In this document: piece after piece, positions 7,787 through 17,121 of the stretch
Numbering within the stretch: position 1 is the first letter of the stretch
Layout of the letters: each line of letters opens with the position of its first letter
Origin: Nocardia grenadensis NBRC 108939
GTDB lineage: Bacteria > Actinomycetota > Actinomycetes > Mycobacteriales > Mycobacteriaceae
Reading direction: 5' to 3'
Assembly (NCBI RefSeq): GCF_001613445.1
Contig: NZ_BDCJ01000029.1
Location: 1-64,000, forward strand
Length of the DNA stretch: 64,000 bases
The notes under the pieces: model-generated
Databases searched by the model: none
What the model was told of the DNA's origin: nothing
Seen by the model: only the letters and a program-made list of their open reading frames with translations
Program-made: the position numbers and the translations under genes

Positions 7787-9136
7787 TCACGACGGGATTT
7801 CGGCACCGACCCGGATCCAACGCCCCGAGAGCGCCCGTGCGCTCACCGCCGCCAGCCGCAACAGCATGAACGCGATCAGGCCGCACCAGATTCCGCCGAT
7901 CCCCCAATCGAAGGCCAGCGACAGCCAGATCGCCGGCAGAAAACCGATCAGGGCCGCCCCCAGTGTGGTAGTGCGCAGATAAGCGGCGTCCCCCGCGCCC
8001 AGCAGCACCCCGTCCAGTGCGAACACCACACCGGCCACCGGGATCATCGCCACGAAGTACCACCACACGACACCGGTCCGGTCCAGCACCGACGCGTCGG
8101 TGGTGAACAGCGGTGGGATCAGTGCCGCGCCCGCCGCGAAGGCCACGGCCAGGCCCAGCGCGAACACCTCCGACCACCCGGTCACCCGGCGGGCCACCGC
8201 CCGCGCGCCCGCCGCGTTCCGGGCGCCCAGCGCCGACCCCACCAGCGTCTGCGCCGCGATGGCCAGGGAATCCAGGGTGAGGGCCAGGAAGTTCCACAGT
8301 TGCAATACCAGCTGATGCGCCGCCACCGACGCCGCCCCGAACCGGGACGCGACGGCGGCGGCCGAGACGAAACACGCCTGGAAGGCGAGACTGCGCACGA
8401 TCAGGTCACGGCCCAGCACCAGCTGGGCCCGCATCACCGGCAGCCGCGGGCCGAGCGGCACCCGGGCCCGGGCCAGCGCACCCTGGAACAGCCCGGCCGT
8501 CACCGCCTGACCCACCACATTCGCCACCGCGGAACCGGGCAGGCCCAGCCGCGGCAACCCGGCGAGGCCGTGCACGAGCAGCGGGCACAGCACCCCCGAC
8601 AAGCCCAGCCCGACCACCACGTAGGTGAGTGGGCGCCGGGTCTGCTGCACCCCCCGCATCCACCCGTTCCCGGCCATGGAAAGCAGGATCAACGGCACCC
8701 CGAACAGGGCGATCCGCAACCAGGCCAGTGCCTCGGCCGCGATCTCCGCGTCCCCCGCGACGGCCCCGGCGATCGGCACCCCGGCCACCTGCACCACCAG
8801 GACTATCACCAGTCCGATACCGACGGCCAGCCAGCTCGCCTGCACCCCCTCCTCAACCGCTCCCGGCTCGTCCCCCGCCCCATGCCGCCGCGCCGAGCGG
8901 GCGGTCGTCCCGTAGGCGAGGAAGGTCAGCTGCGAACTGACCTGGGCGAGGAGCAGGCCACCGACGGCCAGTCCGGCGAGCGCCAGTGCCCCCAGCCGGC
9001 CCACCACCGCGAGGTCGAACAGCAGGTAGATCGGTTCGGCCACCAGCACACCCAGGGTCGGCAGCGCCAGGCCCAGGATCCGCCGGGGGCCGGCCTCCAC
9101 CGCCGGGGCCGGTGGCCCGGTCGGCTCCGTGTACAT
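7787..9136 (-). CDS. dinF: MATE family efflux transporter (DinF-like)
   Basis: 449 residues from ATG 9136, which has AGGAAG six bases upstream; the frame stays open further upstream but that extension is arginine-rich and not protein-like. About twelve membrane segments are visible, including ILGLALPTLGVLVAEPIYLLFD at the start, typical of Na+- or H+-coupled multidrug and toxic compound extrusion pumps. M. tuberculosis has dinF (Rv2836c) in the same place, next to the DHH phosphodiesterase gene. It sits 34 bases downstream of pptH's start on the same strand but is transcribed before it. Substrate unknown. Confidence 0.9.
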   Translation of the reverse strand: MYTEPTGPPAPAVEAGPRRILGLALPTLGVLVAEPIYLLFDLAVVGRLGALALAGLAVGGLLLAQVSSQLTFLAYGTTARSARRHGAGDEPGAVEEGVQASWLAVGIGLVIVLVVQVAGVPIAGAVAGDAEIAAEALAWLRIALFGVPLILLSMAGNGWMRGVQQTRRPLTYVVVGLGLSGVLCPLLVHGLAGLPRLGLPGSAVANVVGQAVTAGLFQGALARARVPLGPRLPVMRAQLVLGRDLIVRSLAFQACFVSAAAVASRFGAASVAAHQLVLQLWNFLALTLDSLAIAAQTLVGSALGARNAAGARAVARRVTGWSEVFALGLAVAFAAGAALIPPLFTTDASVLDRTGVVWWYFVAMIPVAGVVFALDGVLLGAGDAAYLRTTTLGAALIGFLPAIWLSLAFDWGIGGIWCGLIAFMLLRLAAVSARALSGRWIRVGAEIPS

Positions 9137-9218
9137 CGTCGGCTTCCTGTCCGTACTCGCCCGGTGGCTCCGGGTCGCGCCGCGGGGCGCCTCCTCAACT
9201 GTCTCGAGCGGCTCGCCG

Positions 9219-10226
9219 CTAGCCCAGCGCGGTACGCAACTGCGCCAGGATGTCCGCGGGCTCACCGTAGGTCGTGTACCCGGCCGCGTAGCGATGGCCG
9301 CCGCCGCCCAGACCCGCGGCCACGGCCGCGACATCGGCGCCGTCGCCGGCCCCGGGACCGCTGTCCTTGGACCGCAGCGATACCGTCCAGCGACGTCGTT
9401 CATCGGTCGGCCGGGCCTCCTTGAACACTGCCGCGATCCCGGCCTCCGCGGTCGCACGCACGATATCGACCACGCTCTCGGCCTCTTCCTGGCGCACCTC
9501 CGCGAGATCGGTGGCCAGTACGAAGGCCGCGACCAGCCCGGTTCCGCCGTGCGCCGCGCGATCGAGCCGCGCCGAGCCGAGCACCGTCGACAACATCCGC
9601 AACCAGGCGAAGGGGTGGGTGTCCATCAGGGTGCGGGTGATGGCGGCGCCGTCGATACCGGTGGCCAGCAACCGTTCGGCCAGCGCGTGGGTTCCGGGGG
9701 TCACCCAGCGGAAGGACCCGCTGTCGGTGGCCAGTCCGGCGAACAGGCAGTGCGCGATGCCGGCGTCGATCCGCTCCCCCCACGCGTCCAACAGTGCTGT
9801 GATGACACTGGCGGTGGACACGGCGTCCGGATCGATCAGGTTGATCTCCCCGAACCGGGTATTGGACCGGTGATGGTCGATCACCAGCGTGCGCGACGCC
9901 CCGGACAGCCGGTCGGCGAGGGTGCCGAGCCGGCCCGCGCTGCCGCAGTCCACCGTGACCAGCAGATCCACCTCGGCCGGCACCTCGGCGGGCGGCACCA
10001 GGAACCGCATCCCCGGCAGGGTACGCAGTCCGGCCGCCGGTTCGGACGGTTCGGCGAACGACACCCGTACCGGCACACCGCGCCGGTCCAGTACCGCGGC
10101 CAGCGCCAAACCGCTGCCGAGGGTGTCGGCATCGGGCTGGATATGGCACAGAACGGTCACCGAACGTGCGCTGTCCAGTGCCCCGACGGCCGCGGTGAAA
10201 TCGACAGCGGCACCGGTTGTGGTCAT
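9219..10226 (-). CDS. DHH/DHHA1 phosphodiesterase (NrnA/CnpB-like)
   Basis: 335 residues. The DHH domain has HIQPDADTLGSGLAL, VTVDCGSAGR, VIDHHRSN and ATDSGSF, and the DHHA1 domain ends in GGGGHRYAAG. These are the metal- and substrate-binding motifs of NrnA-type oligoribonuclease/pAp-phosphatases. In M. tuberculosis the syntenic Rv2837c (CnpB) also degrades c-di-AMP, so roles in nanoRNA turnover, pAp recycling or cyclic dinucleotide control are likely. It follows rbfA by 12 bases in the infB operon. Confidence 0.93.
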   Translation of the reverse strand: MTTTGAAVDFTAAVGALDSARSVTVLCHIQPDADTLGSGLALAAVLDRRGVPVRVSFAEPSEPAAGLRTLPGMRFLVPPAEVPAEVDLLVTVDCGSAGRLGTLADRLSGASRTLVIDHHRSNTRFGEINLIDPDAVSTASVITALLDAWGERIDAGIAHCLFAGLATDSGSFRWVTPGTHALAERLLATGIDGAAITRTLMDTHPFAWLRMLSTVLGSARLDRAAHGGTGLVAAFVLATDLAEVRQEEAESVVDIVRATAEAGIAAVFKEARPTDERRRWTVSLRSKDSGPGAGDGADVAAVAAGLGGGGHRYAAGYTTYGEPADILAQLRTALG

Positions 10227-10238
10227 AGCGGCCGCGAC

Positions 10239-10679
10239 TCAGTCGTCTTCGCGGGGCGTTTTGTACGGGTCCGCGTCGCCTGCCGGGGTGGCCTCGGCGG
10301 CCACCCGCGCGACCTCGTCGTCGGCGGCTCGCGCCCGCGCCAGCAGATTCTCCATCTGGCGCGCCGCGTCCGGCACGGTATCGAGCACGAAGCTGAGCGT
10401 GGGAGTGAACTTCACCCCGGTGCCCGCGCCCACCTTCGACCGCAGCACCCCCTTGGCCTTCTCCAGGCCGGCGGCCGCGGCGTCGTAGTCGGGCTCGGCG
10501 TCGACGGTTTCACCCATCACCGTGTAGAAGATCGTCGCATCGTGCAGATCGCCGGTCACCCGCGCATCGGTGACGGTGACGAAACGCAGCCGCGGATCCT
10601 TGATTTCGTATTCGATTGCCGTGGCCACGATCGCGGAGATCCGCTTGGCGAGCCGGCGTGCCCTGGCTTGATCCACCAT
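10239..10679 (-). CDS. rbfA: 30S ribosome-binding factor RbfA
   Basis: 146 residues. A KH-type fold protein that binds the 5' end of 16S rRNA during 30S maturation and cold adaptation. It shows KRISAIVATAIEYEIKDPRLRFVTVTDARV and the TPTLSFVLDTVPDAARQMENLL region; a short acidic tail follows. The start ATG is preceded by AAAGGAG. It lies downstream of infB and the DUF503 gene, the normal grouping of translation factors. Confidence 0.97.
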   Translation of the reverse strand: MVDQARARRLAKRISAIVATAIEYEIKDPRLRFVTVTDARVTGDLHDATIFYTVMGETVDAEPDYDAAAAGLEKAKGVLRSKVGAGTGVKFTPTLSFVLDTVPDAARQMENLLARARAADDEVARVAAEATPAGDADPYKTPREDD

Positions 10680-10772
10680 GGCCGCTCCTTTCCCTGTTCA
10701 GCGACGGTGGGACGGTCCGCGCGAGAACTCGCCGCACGGACCGCGGCCACCGCTGATTTCACTCGCGGCCGG

Positions 10773-11063
10773 TCAGTCCTCGGGTCCGAAGACACGCCGG
10801 CGTACTGCCAGCAACTGTAACTCCGGACGTGCCGCGACATGCCGTTCGCACCGATCCAGCACGGCCGTCAGATGGTCCATTCCGGCCGACACCATCGCCA
10901 CCCCGAGCAGGGTGCGGCGGTATCGGTCGTGTTCCCCCGCTTCGGCGGTGCTCACCCCGAAGCGCTGGAGTTCGGCCAATATCGGCCGGACCACCGAACG
11001 CTTCTCCTTCAACGAGTGCACATCACCCAGCAGGATGTCGAATTCGAGTGCACCGAGGTACAC
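10773..11063 (-). CDS. DUF503 domain protein
   Basis: 96 residues matching the small DUF503 family (B. subtilis YlxP-like), with the hallmark start MYLGALEFDILLGDVHSLKEKRS and GVAMVSAG in the middle. Its function is not established; it is regularly found between infB and rbfA in Gram-positive bacteria, so a link to ribosome maturation is assumed. Here it lies 117 bases after infB and 93 bases before rbfA on the same strand. Confidence 0.9.
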   Translation of the reverse strand: MYLGALEFDILLGDVHSLKEKRSVVRPILAELQRFGVSTAEAGEHDRYRRTLLGVAMVSAGMDHLTAVLDRCERHVAARPELQLLAVRRRVFGPED

Positions 11064-11180
11064 GCAACCTCCCGGTTATGGCGACTTCCCGGCCCGGCGG
11101 TACCGCACCGGGCCGGTGCACCGCTGTGCCGAAATCGATGACCGGACCGGGCGGTGGAATTCCGCCCGGTCCGTATCAAC

Positions 11181-14153
11181 TCAGTCGCGCGGCTTCTCGC
11201 GCAACTCGTAGGCCTCGATGATGTCGCCTTCCTTGATATCGGAGTAGGTCAGCGTCATACCGCATTCGAAGCCCTCGCGGACCTCGGTGGCATCGTCCTT
11301 CTCCCGGCGCAACGAGTTGATCGTCGTGGATTCGGCGACCACCACGTTGTCGCGCAGCAGCCGGGCCTTGGCATTGCGCTTGACGCTGCCCGAGGTGACC
11401 ATGCAACCGGCGATGAGACCGATCTTGGACGACCGGAAGATCGCCCGGATCTCGGCGCGGCCCAGTTCCACCTCTTCGTAGATCGGCTTGAGCATGCCCT
11501 TGAGCGCGCTCTCGATCTCGTCGATGGCCTGGTAGATCACCGAGTAGTACCGGATGTCCACGCCTTCGCGGTTGGCCAGCTCGGTGGCCTTGCCTTCGGC
11601 CCGGACATTGAACCCGATGATGATCGCGTTCGATGCCGAGGCCAGGTTGACGTTGGTCTCGGTGACACCACCGACACCACGGTCGATAACCCGCAGACGC
11701 ACCTCGTCGTCGACCTGGATCCCGAGCAGGGCCTCTTCCAGCGCCTCGACGGTACCGGAGTTGTCGCCCTTGAGGATGAGGTTGAGCTCGCTGGTCTCCT
11801 TCAGCGCGGCATCCAGATCTTCCAGGCTGATGCGCTTGCGGCTGCGCGCGGCCAGCGCGTTGCGCTTACGCGCGTTGCGCCGGTCGGCGATCTGGCGGGC
11901 GATCCGGTCCTCATCCACCACCAGCAGGTTGTCACCGGCGCCGGGCACCGAGGTGAAGCCGACCACCTGCACCGGCCGCGACGGCAGGGCCGCCTCGACA
12001 TCGGCGCCGTGTTCGTCGACCATCCGGCGAACGCGGCCGTAGGCGTCGCCGGCGACGATGGAATCGCCGACCCGCAGCGTGCCGCGCTGGATGAGCACCG
12101 TGGCCACCGGGCCGCGACCGCGGTCCAGGTGCGCTTCGATGGCCACACCCTGGGCGTCCTGTTCCGGGTTCGCCCGCAGGTCGAGCGCGGCGTCCGCGGT
12201 GAGCAGCACGGCCTCCAGCAGGGCGTCGATATTGGTGCCCTGTTTGGCGGAGATATCGACGAACATGGTCTCGCCGCCGTACTCCTCGGCCACCAGGCCG
12301 TATTCGGTCAGCTGCTGCCGGATCTTCTCCGGGTTCGCGCCTTCCTTGTCGATCTTGTTGACCGCCACCACGATCGGCACGTCGGCCGCCTGCGCGTGGT
12401 TGATCGCCTCCACCGTCTGCGGCATGACACCGTCGTCGGCGGCGACCACCAGGATCGCGATATCGGTGGCCTTCGCACCGCGGGCACGCATGGCGGTGAA
12501 CGCCTCGTGACCCGGGGTGTCGATGAAGGTGATGAGCCGGTCGTCGTCGCCCAGATGGGTGAGCACCTGGTAGGCGCCGATGTGCTGGGTGATACCGCCG
12601 GCCTCGCCCTCGCGGACGTTGGCCTTACGGATGGTGTCCAGCAGTCGGGTCTTACCGTGATCAACGTGGCCCATGACGGTGACCACGGGCGGACGCTGCT
12701 CGAGGTCCTCTTCGCCGCCCTCGTCCTCACCGTAGGTCAGGTCGAACGATTCCAGCAGTTCGCGGTCCTCGTCCTCGGGGCTGACCACGTGCACGACGTA
12801 GTTCATCTCGCCGCCGAGCAGCTCGAGGGTCTCGTCGTTGACCGACTGCGTCGCGGTGACCATTTCGCCCAGGTTGAACAGGGCCTGGACCAAGGCGGCC
12901 GGGTTCGCGTCGATCTTCTCCGCGAAATCGGACAGTGACGCGCCACGAGCGAGGCGGATCACCTCACCGTTGCCACGGGGCAACCGCACGCCGCCGACCG
13001 ACGGGGCCTGCATCGAATCATATTCCTGGCGCTTCTGCCGCTTCGACTTGCGACCACGCCGGGGCGCACCGCCGGGACGGCCGAACGCACCGGCCGCACC
13101 ACCGCGGCCACCGGGGCCGCCCGGACGGCCACCGCCGCCACCGGGACGACCGCGGAAACCGCCACCACCGGCGGGAGCACCGGTACCGGCGGGGGCGCCG
13201 CCGCCACCACGGTAGCCACCACCACCGCCACCGGGACGGCCGCCGCCACCGGGGCCGCCACCGGGACGACCCGGGCGACCACCCGCGGCCGGACCCGGAC
13301 GGGCCGAACGCTGGGGCATCGCACCGGGAGTCGGGCGCGGGGGCATGGAGTTGGGGCTCGGACGCGGCCCACCGGGACGGGGACCGCCCTGAGCGGCCGC
13401 GGGACGGGCACCACCGGGGCCGGGACGCGGGGCGTTCTGGCCGGGACGGGGACCGCCCTGCTGCGGGCGCGGACCGCCCTGCGCCGGACCGGGACGCGGG
13501 CCGCCCTGGCCCGGGGTCGGGCGGGGGCCCGGCTGCGGACGTGGGGTCGGACGCTCACGCTCGGGAGCCGACGAGAACGGGTTGTTGCCGACACGCGGGG
13601 TCTTGGGGCCGGGTTTCGGGCCCGGACGCGCCGGGCTCTGACCGGGGGCGGCGGGACGCGGCTGACCGGGACGCGGGGCGTTGCCCGCCGCCGGGCGGGC
13701 GCCGGAGGTGGCCGGTCCGGCCGCGGGAGCCTGGGCCTGCGGGCGCTCGGGCTCCCGGGGCGGCGGCCCCGGTTTCACCGCGGGGCCGGGACGCGGGCCC
13801 GCGGGTTTCGGGGCGCTACCGGCGGCCGGAGCCACGGAGGACTCGGCGGTCGGCGCGGTGTCGGCCGGGCTCGGAGCCGCGGGGGTCCGCGGTCCGGGAC
13901 GGGGGCCGGGCGCCGCGGGTTTCGCCGCACCCGAGGGGCCGGGGCGCGCTGTGGTCTTGGATCCGTTGGATCCGGATTTCGCCGGGGCGGTTTTCGCCGC
14001 GAACGATTCGCGCAATCGGCGCGCGACGGGTGCCTCCACCGTCGACGACGCAGACTTCACGAACTCGCCCTGCTCCTTGAGCTTCGCGAGTAGTTCTTTA
14101 CTCGTGACACCGAGTTCTTTTGCCAACTCGTGCACGCGGGCCTTGCCTGCCAC
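11181..14153 (-). CDS. infB: Translation initiation factor IF-2
   Basis: 990 residues from GTG 14153, which follows a GAGGAG; the homologous M. tuberculosis protein starts with the same GKARVHELAKELGVTSKELLAKL. A long proline/glycine/arginine-rich linker (roughly residues 60-370) follows. Next come the second IF2-N domain, the GTPase domain with GHVDHGKT, DTPGHEAF and NKID, and the C-terminal fMet-tRNA-binding domains. The protein delivers initiator tRNA to the 30S subunit. It is the central gene of the rimP-nusA-ylxR-infB operon. The linker DNA is highly repetitive, which produces a very low-complexity GC tract. Confidence 0.97.
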   Translation of the reverse strand: MAGKARVHELAKELGVTSKELLAKLKEQGEFVKSASSTVEAPVARRLRESFAAKTAPAKSGSNGSKTTARPGPSGAAKPAAPGPRPGPRTPAAPSPADTAPTAESSVAPAAGSAPKPAGPRPGPAVKPGPPPREPERPQAQAPAAGPATSGARPAAGNAPRPGQPRPAAPGQSPARPGPKPGPKTPRVGNNPFSSAPERERPTPRPQPGPRPTPGQGGPRPGPAQGGPRPQQGGPRPGQNAPRPGPGGARPAAAQGGPRPGGPRPSPNSMPPRPTPGAMPQRSARPGPAAGGRPGRPGGGPGGGGRPGGGGGGYRGGGGAPAGTGAPAGGGGFRGRPGGGGGRPGGPGGRGGAAGAFGRPGGAPRRGRKSKRQKRQEYDSMQAPSVGGVRLPRGNGEVIRLARGASLSDFAEKIDANPAALVQALFNLGEMVTATQSVNDETLELLGGEMNYVVHVVSPEDEDRELLESFDLTYGEDEGGEEDLEQRPPVVTVMGHVDHGKTRLLDTIRKANVREGEAGGITQHIGAYQVLTHLGDDDRLITFIDTPGHEAFTAMRARGAKATDIAILVVAADDGVMPQTVEAINHAQAADVPIVVAVNKIDKEGANPEKIRQQLTEYGLVAEEYGGETMFVDISAKQGTNIDALLEAVLLTADAALDLRANPEQDAQGVAIEAHLDRGRGPVATVLIQRGTLRVGDSIVAGDAYGRVRRMVDEHGADVEAALPSRPVQVVGFTSVPGAGDNLLVVDEDRIARQIADRRNARKRNALAARSRKRISLEDLDAALKETSELNLILKGDNSGTVEALEEALLGIQVDDEVRLRVIDRGVGGVTETNVNLASASNAIIIGFNVRAEGKATELANREGVDIRYYSVIYQAIDEIESALKGMLKPIYEEVELGRAEIRAIFRSSKIGLIAGCMVTSGSVKRNAKARLLRDNVVVAESTTINSLRREKDDATEVREGFECGMTLTYSDIKEGDIIEAYELREKPRD

Positions 14154-14261
14154 TGCTCTCCTCACTGAGAGGTCGAGCAGTGCCGCCCGCCTGCTGGCGG
14201 GGACCCGCACGACCTCGGGTTAACTCCGATGGACGTTCATCGTTGGTACTTCACGGTGTGC

Positions 14262-14549
14262 TCATGAGTGCTCGTGCCTGTTCTCGAGGTGTTGCTCAAC
14301 GGCTGAGATATCCAGATGTCCGGACACTCGTAGTGCTCTGCCGATCGCTCGGCGCCGAACCGCAGTGCTCAGACAAGCCGAAAAGGGGTGCAGCCACGCA
14401 CCCCGCCCGGAAAGTCTGCGCTGTGGATCGGGAACGATCGTCACAGTGTCCGTACCGTCGCCGGTCGAACATCCGCACACCACGATCCTCAGCAGTTCGG
14501 GGGCCGGTTCGCGTTTCCGGCAACCGACACACGTTCGCACCGGAGCCAC
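14262..14549 (-). CDS. ylxR: YlxR family RNA-binding protein
   Basis: About 95 residues with the family signature RTCVGCRKREPAPELLRIV and the later GRGAWLHP. YlxR (DUF448) proteins sit between nusA and infB across Gram-positives and have been linked to RNase P or transcription regulation. The frame is open far upstream into nusA in another frame, so the start is uncertain. I use GTG 14549, a few residues before the signature; a TTG at 14654 would add 35 residues. About 108 bases separate its stop from infB. Confidence 0.85.
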   Translation of the reverse strand: MAPVRTCVGCRKREPAPELLRIVVCGCSTGDGTDTVTIVPDPQRRLSGRGAWLHPFSACLSTAVRRRAIGRALRVSGHLDISAVEQHLENRHEHS

Positions 14550-14749
14550 CGGGCGCCGGAGCGCCGCCGACTCGTCGCCGCGTTCGCAGTCGGTAACCGA
14601 AGACTCGGACCGAACCTCGTACCACTCTACCGCCGACCGCTGCGTGCCCTCCAACCCCGCCCCCGATGACGTCGCGCGGACCGAGTCGGTCCGGCGTGTT
14701 CGCTGGTCGCGGGGGGTCGGCCGCGCGGACGCCGATTCGGGGTGGGCCG

Positions 14750-15778
14750 TCACCGGCGATGCGCCTCCGTTCGCACCGCGCCGCCGGCGTCCGGGGCCGC
14801 GTCGCTGCGGATATCGATCCGCCAGCCGGTGAGCCGGGCCGCGAGACGGGCGTTCTGCCCCTCCTTGCCGATGGCCAGCGAGAGCTGGAAATCCGGGACG
14901 ATCACCCGGGCGGCTCGCGCATCCGGATCCACAACTGTGACGGAAACCACCTTCGACGGCGACAGCGCATTGCCGACGAAGGTCGCCGGATCGTCGGCGT
15001 AATCGATGATGTCGATCTTCTCGCCGGCCAGTTCGCTCATCACATTGCGCACCCGCTGCCCCATCGGACCGATACAGGCGCCCTTGGCGTTCACTCCGGA
15101 GACCGTGGAGCGCACCGCGATCTTGGACCGGTGCCCCGCTTCCCGGGCCACCGCCACGATCTCCACCGACCCGTCCGCGATCTCGGGCACCTCCAGCGCG
15201 AACAGCCGCCGGACCAGATTGGGATGGGTCCGCGACAGCGTGATCTGCGGACCACGCGGGCCCCGCGACACCCCCACCACATAGCACTTGATCCGGTCAC
15301 CGTGCTCGTAGTTCTCCCCGGGCACCTGCTCGGCGGACGGGATCAGCCCCTCGGCCCCGTGCAACTCGCTGCCGATCCGCACCACCACCGTGCCGCGGGC
15401 ATTGGCGCGCGCGTCGCGCTGCACCACGCCGCCGACGATATCGCCCTCGTGGGTCGAGAACTCGCCGAAGGATTTCTCGTTCTCGGCGTCCCGCAACCGC
15501 TGCAGCACGACCTGGCGCGCGGTGGTGGCGGCGATCCGGCCGAAACCCTCCGGGGTGTCGTCCCATTCGGAGATCACATTGCCGTCGGCGTCGAGTTCGG
15601 TGGCGAGCACTCGCACGACCCCGGTGCGCTGATTGATCTCTACCCGGGCGTCGGGTTGATGGCCCTCGGTGTGCTTGTAGGCGGTGAGCAGCGCGGATTC
15701 GATCGCGGAGATCACGGTTTCGATCGATATCCCCTTATCCGCCACGATGGCGCGCAGGGCTTCGATTTCGATGTTCAT
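14750..15778 (-). CDS. nusA: Transcription termination/antitermination factor NusA
   Basis: 342 residues, the usual length for actinobacterial NusA, which lacks the C-terminal acidic repeats of E. coli. It has the N-terminal polymerase-binding domain (MNIEIEALRAIVADKGIS), an S1 domain around residues 110-180, and two KH domains with KGACIGPMGQRVR and SLAIGKEGQNARLAARLTGW. It controls pausing, termination and rRNA antitermination. Its ATG overlaps the rimP stop by four bases (ATGA), so translation is coupled. Confidence 0.97.
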   Translation of the reverse strand: MNIEIEALRAIVADKGISIETVISAIESALLTAYKHTEGHQPDARVEINQRTGVVRVLATELDADGNVISEWDDTPEGFGRIAATTARQVVLQRLRDAENEKSFGEFSTHEGDIVGGVVQRDARANARGTVVVRIGSELHGAEGLIPSAEQVPGENYEHGDRIKCYVVGVSRGPRGPQITLSRTHPNLVRRLFALEVPEIADGSVEIVAVAREAGHRSKIAVRSTVSGVNAKGACIGPMGQRVRNVMSELAGEKIDIIDYADDPATFVGNALSPSKVVSVTVVDPDARAARVIVPDFQLSLAIGKEGQNARLAARLTGWRIDIRSDAAPDAGGAVRTEAHRR

Positions 15779-16398
15779 TCCATGGTCCCTTCGGTCGAAT
15801 CGGACGCGGCGACAGCAGTTCCGGTGAGTTCCGCGGCGTCCACTCCCGCGGGTGGGCGGCCGGCGGCGACGCCCCCGGCGAGTTCGAGTTCGCGCGCGTT
15901 CGGTGGGGAGAATTCCACTTCCACCACGGCGCGTGCGATATCGGCCAGACCGACGCTCACCAGGCGTGGTCCGGGTCTACCACTCAGTACCAGCGCGATC
16001 CGGTCATCCTCGAGGACACCGATCCGGGCGGTGAAGCGCGTCGGCAGGCCGGGCTCCGGCGGTGCGACGCCCGGCTTCAAGGTGATCTCGGCCTTCCGGC
16101 CGCGAGCCCGGCGCCAGTGCCGGGGGGCGGTGAGCGGGCGTTCGATCCCCGGGGTCGTCACCTCGAGCAGGTACCGGGCGGCCTCGAATTCGTCGTCCGC
16201 GTCGTCCAGGCAAGCCGACACCTGCGCGCTGAGTTCGGCGATACTATCCAGGTCGGCGCTGCGGTCACTGTCCACGATAACCCGTACCCGGGTCTGTCCC
16301 GCCGCGGTCGAAACCTCGACACCCTCGAGATCGAATCCTCGACCGGCGACGAGTCCGGCGACGAGCCGGCTCACCCTCTCCTCGGTCGGCATGGGCAT
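15775..16398 (-). CDS. rimP: Ribosome maturation factor RimP
   Basis: 207 residues from ATG 16398, which has AGGAG eight bases upstream; the open frame upstream of it is not conserved. RimP assists 30S subunit assembly. The family patterns GFDLEGVEVSTA, RVIVDSDRSADLD, YLLEVTTPGIERPLT and the C-terminal LADIARAVVEVEFSPP are visible. First gene of the leftward nusA-infB operon. It diverges from the lipoprotein gene at 16558, leaving about 160 bases for promoters. Confidence 0.95.
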   Translation of the reverse strand: MPMPTEERVSRLVAGLVAGRGFDLEGVEVSTAAGQTRVRVIVDSDRSADLDSIAELSAQVSACLDDADDEFEAARYLLEVTTPGIERPLTAPRHWRRARGRKAEITLKPGVAPPEPGLPTRFTARIGVLEDDRIALVLSGRPGPRLVSVGLADIARAVVEVEFSPPNARELELAGGVAAGRPPAGVDAAELTGTAVAASDSTEGTME

Positions 16399-16557
16399 AT
16401 GGGCAGCTCCTGGTTCAGTTGTCACGCGGACGGAAATGTTCTGTGCCGGTGATCCAGCGTAACGCGCCCAGGGAAGGGAAAGGACCAGCGGTCTGCGGTA
16501 AGTCCACCCGGTGGTGCCCACAGTCGGGTGACTCCTCCGGTCTGGCACGATGGTCCG

Positions 16558-17121
16558 GTGACCGAGCGCGTTACCGACCGGCCCGCGGCCGGGCCTCCCC
16601 GCGGCCCCTTCCCCGACCGGCCGGGCCGCGCCCGCCGGATGAATCGCCGTACCGCGCTACGGGTCGCGGGCGGCGGCACGGTCGGGCTGTTCGCCACCGG
16701 CGCCCTGGTCGCCTGCGCGGAGGATCCGATCACCGAGCCGGATGTCCTGGTCGCTCAGGAATTCTCGGCCCGCAGCGATGCCGCGGCGGCCACCGCCGCC
16801 ATCGCAATCGAACCGCAACGCACGGACGCGCTCACCGTTATCGCCACGGAACGCACCGCGCACGCCACGGCGCTGCGCACCGAGATCGATCGGGCGATCG
16901 GTATCTACGGCGACGGCACGACCCCCGCCGTGCGCACGCCGGCGCCCACCACCACCCCGGCCCCGGAGACGCCGCCGAGTATCGCCGCGCTGCGCGATCG
17001 GCTGACGTCCTCGCAGCGGGCCGCGGCCGATCTCGCCGTCACCCAGTCCGGCTACCGGGCGGGCCTGCTCGCCTCGATCAGCGCCGCCTGCGCGGTTCAG
17101 GTGGGGGTGCTGCTGGTATGA
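16558..17121 (+). CDS. Putative Tat-exported lipoprotein (Rv2843-like position)
   Basis: 187 residues from GTG 16558; an ATG at 16639 would begin right at the signal peptide. The N-terminus has a twin-arginine type signal, MNRRTALRVAGGG, then a hydrophobic stretch and a lipobox LVAC, so it is probably lipidated and anchored outside the membrane. The mature part is alanine- and threonine-rich, helical, with a TPAPTTTPAPETPP hinge. The stop overlaps the next start (ATGA). Both the position and the alanine-rich, signal-bearing layout agree with Rv2843, whose function is unknown. Confidence 0.7.
   Translation: MTERVTDRPAAGPPRGPFPDRPGRARRMNRRTALRVAGGGTVGLFATGALVACAEDPITEPDVLVAQEFSARSDAAAATAAIAIEPQRTDALTVIATERTAHATALRTEIDRAIGIYGDGTTPAVRTPAPTTTPAPETPPSIAALRDRLTSSQRAAADLAVTQSGYRAGLLASISAACAVQVGVLLV

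Noticed and set aside
11154..12938. 594-codon plus-strand frame opposite infB
   Set aside because: Its sequence mirrors the IF-2 GTPase and C-terminal codons; no family pattern and no ribosome-binding site.
11181..14153. CRISPR-like or tandem repeats in the infB linker
   Set aside because: The repetitiveness follows from Pro/Gly/Arg codons in the IF-2 linker; no regular spacer/repeat unit exists.
14550..15287. N-terminal extension of the ylxR frame through nusA
   Set aside because: The added residues are nusA read in another frame; only the part after the RTCVGC signature region is conserved.
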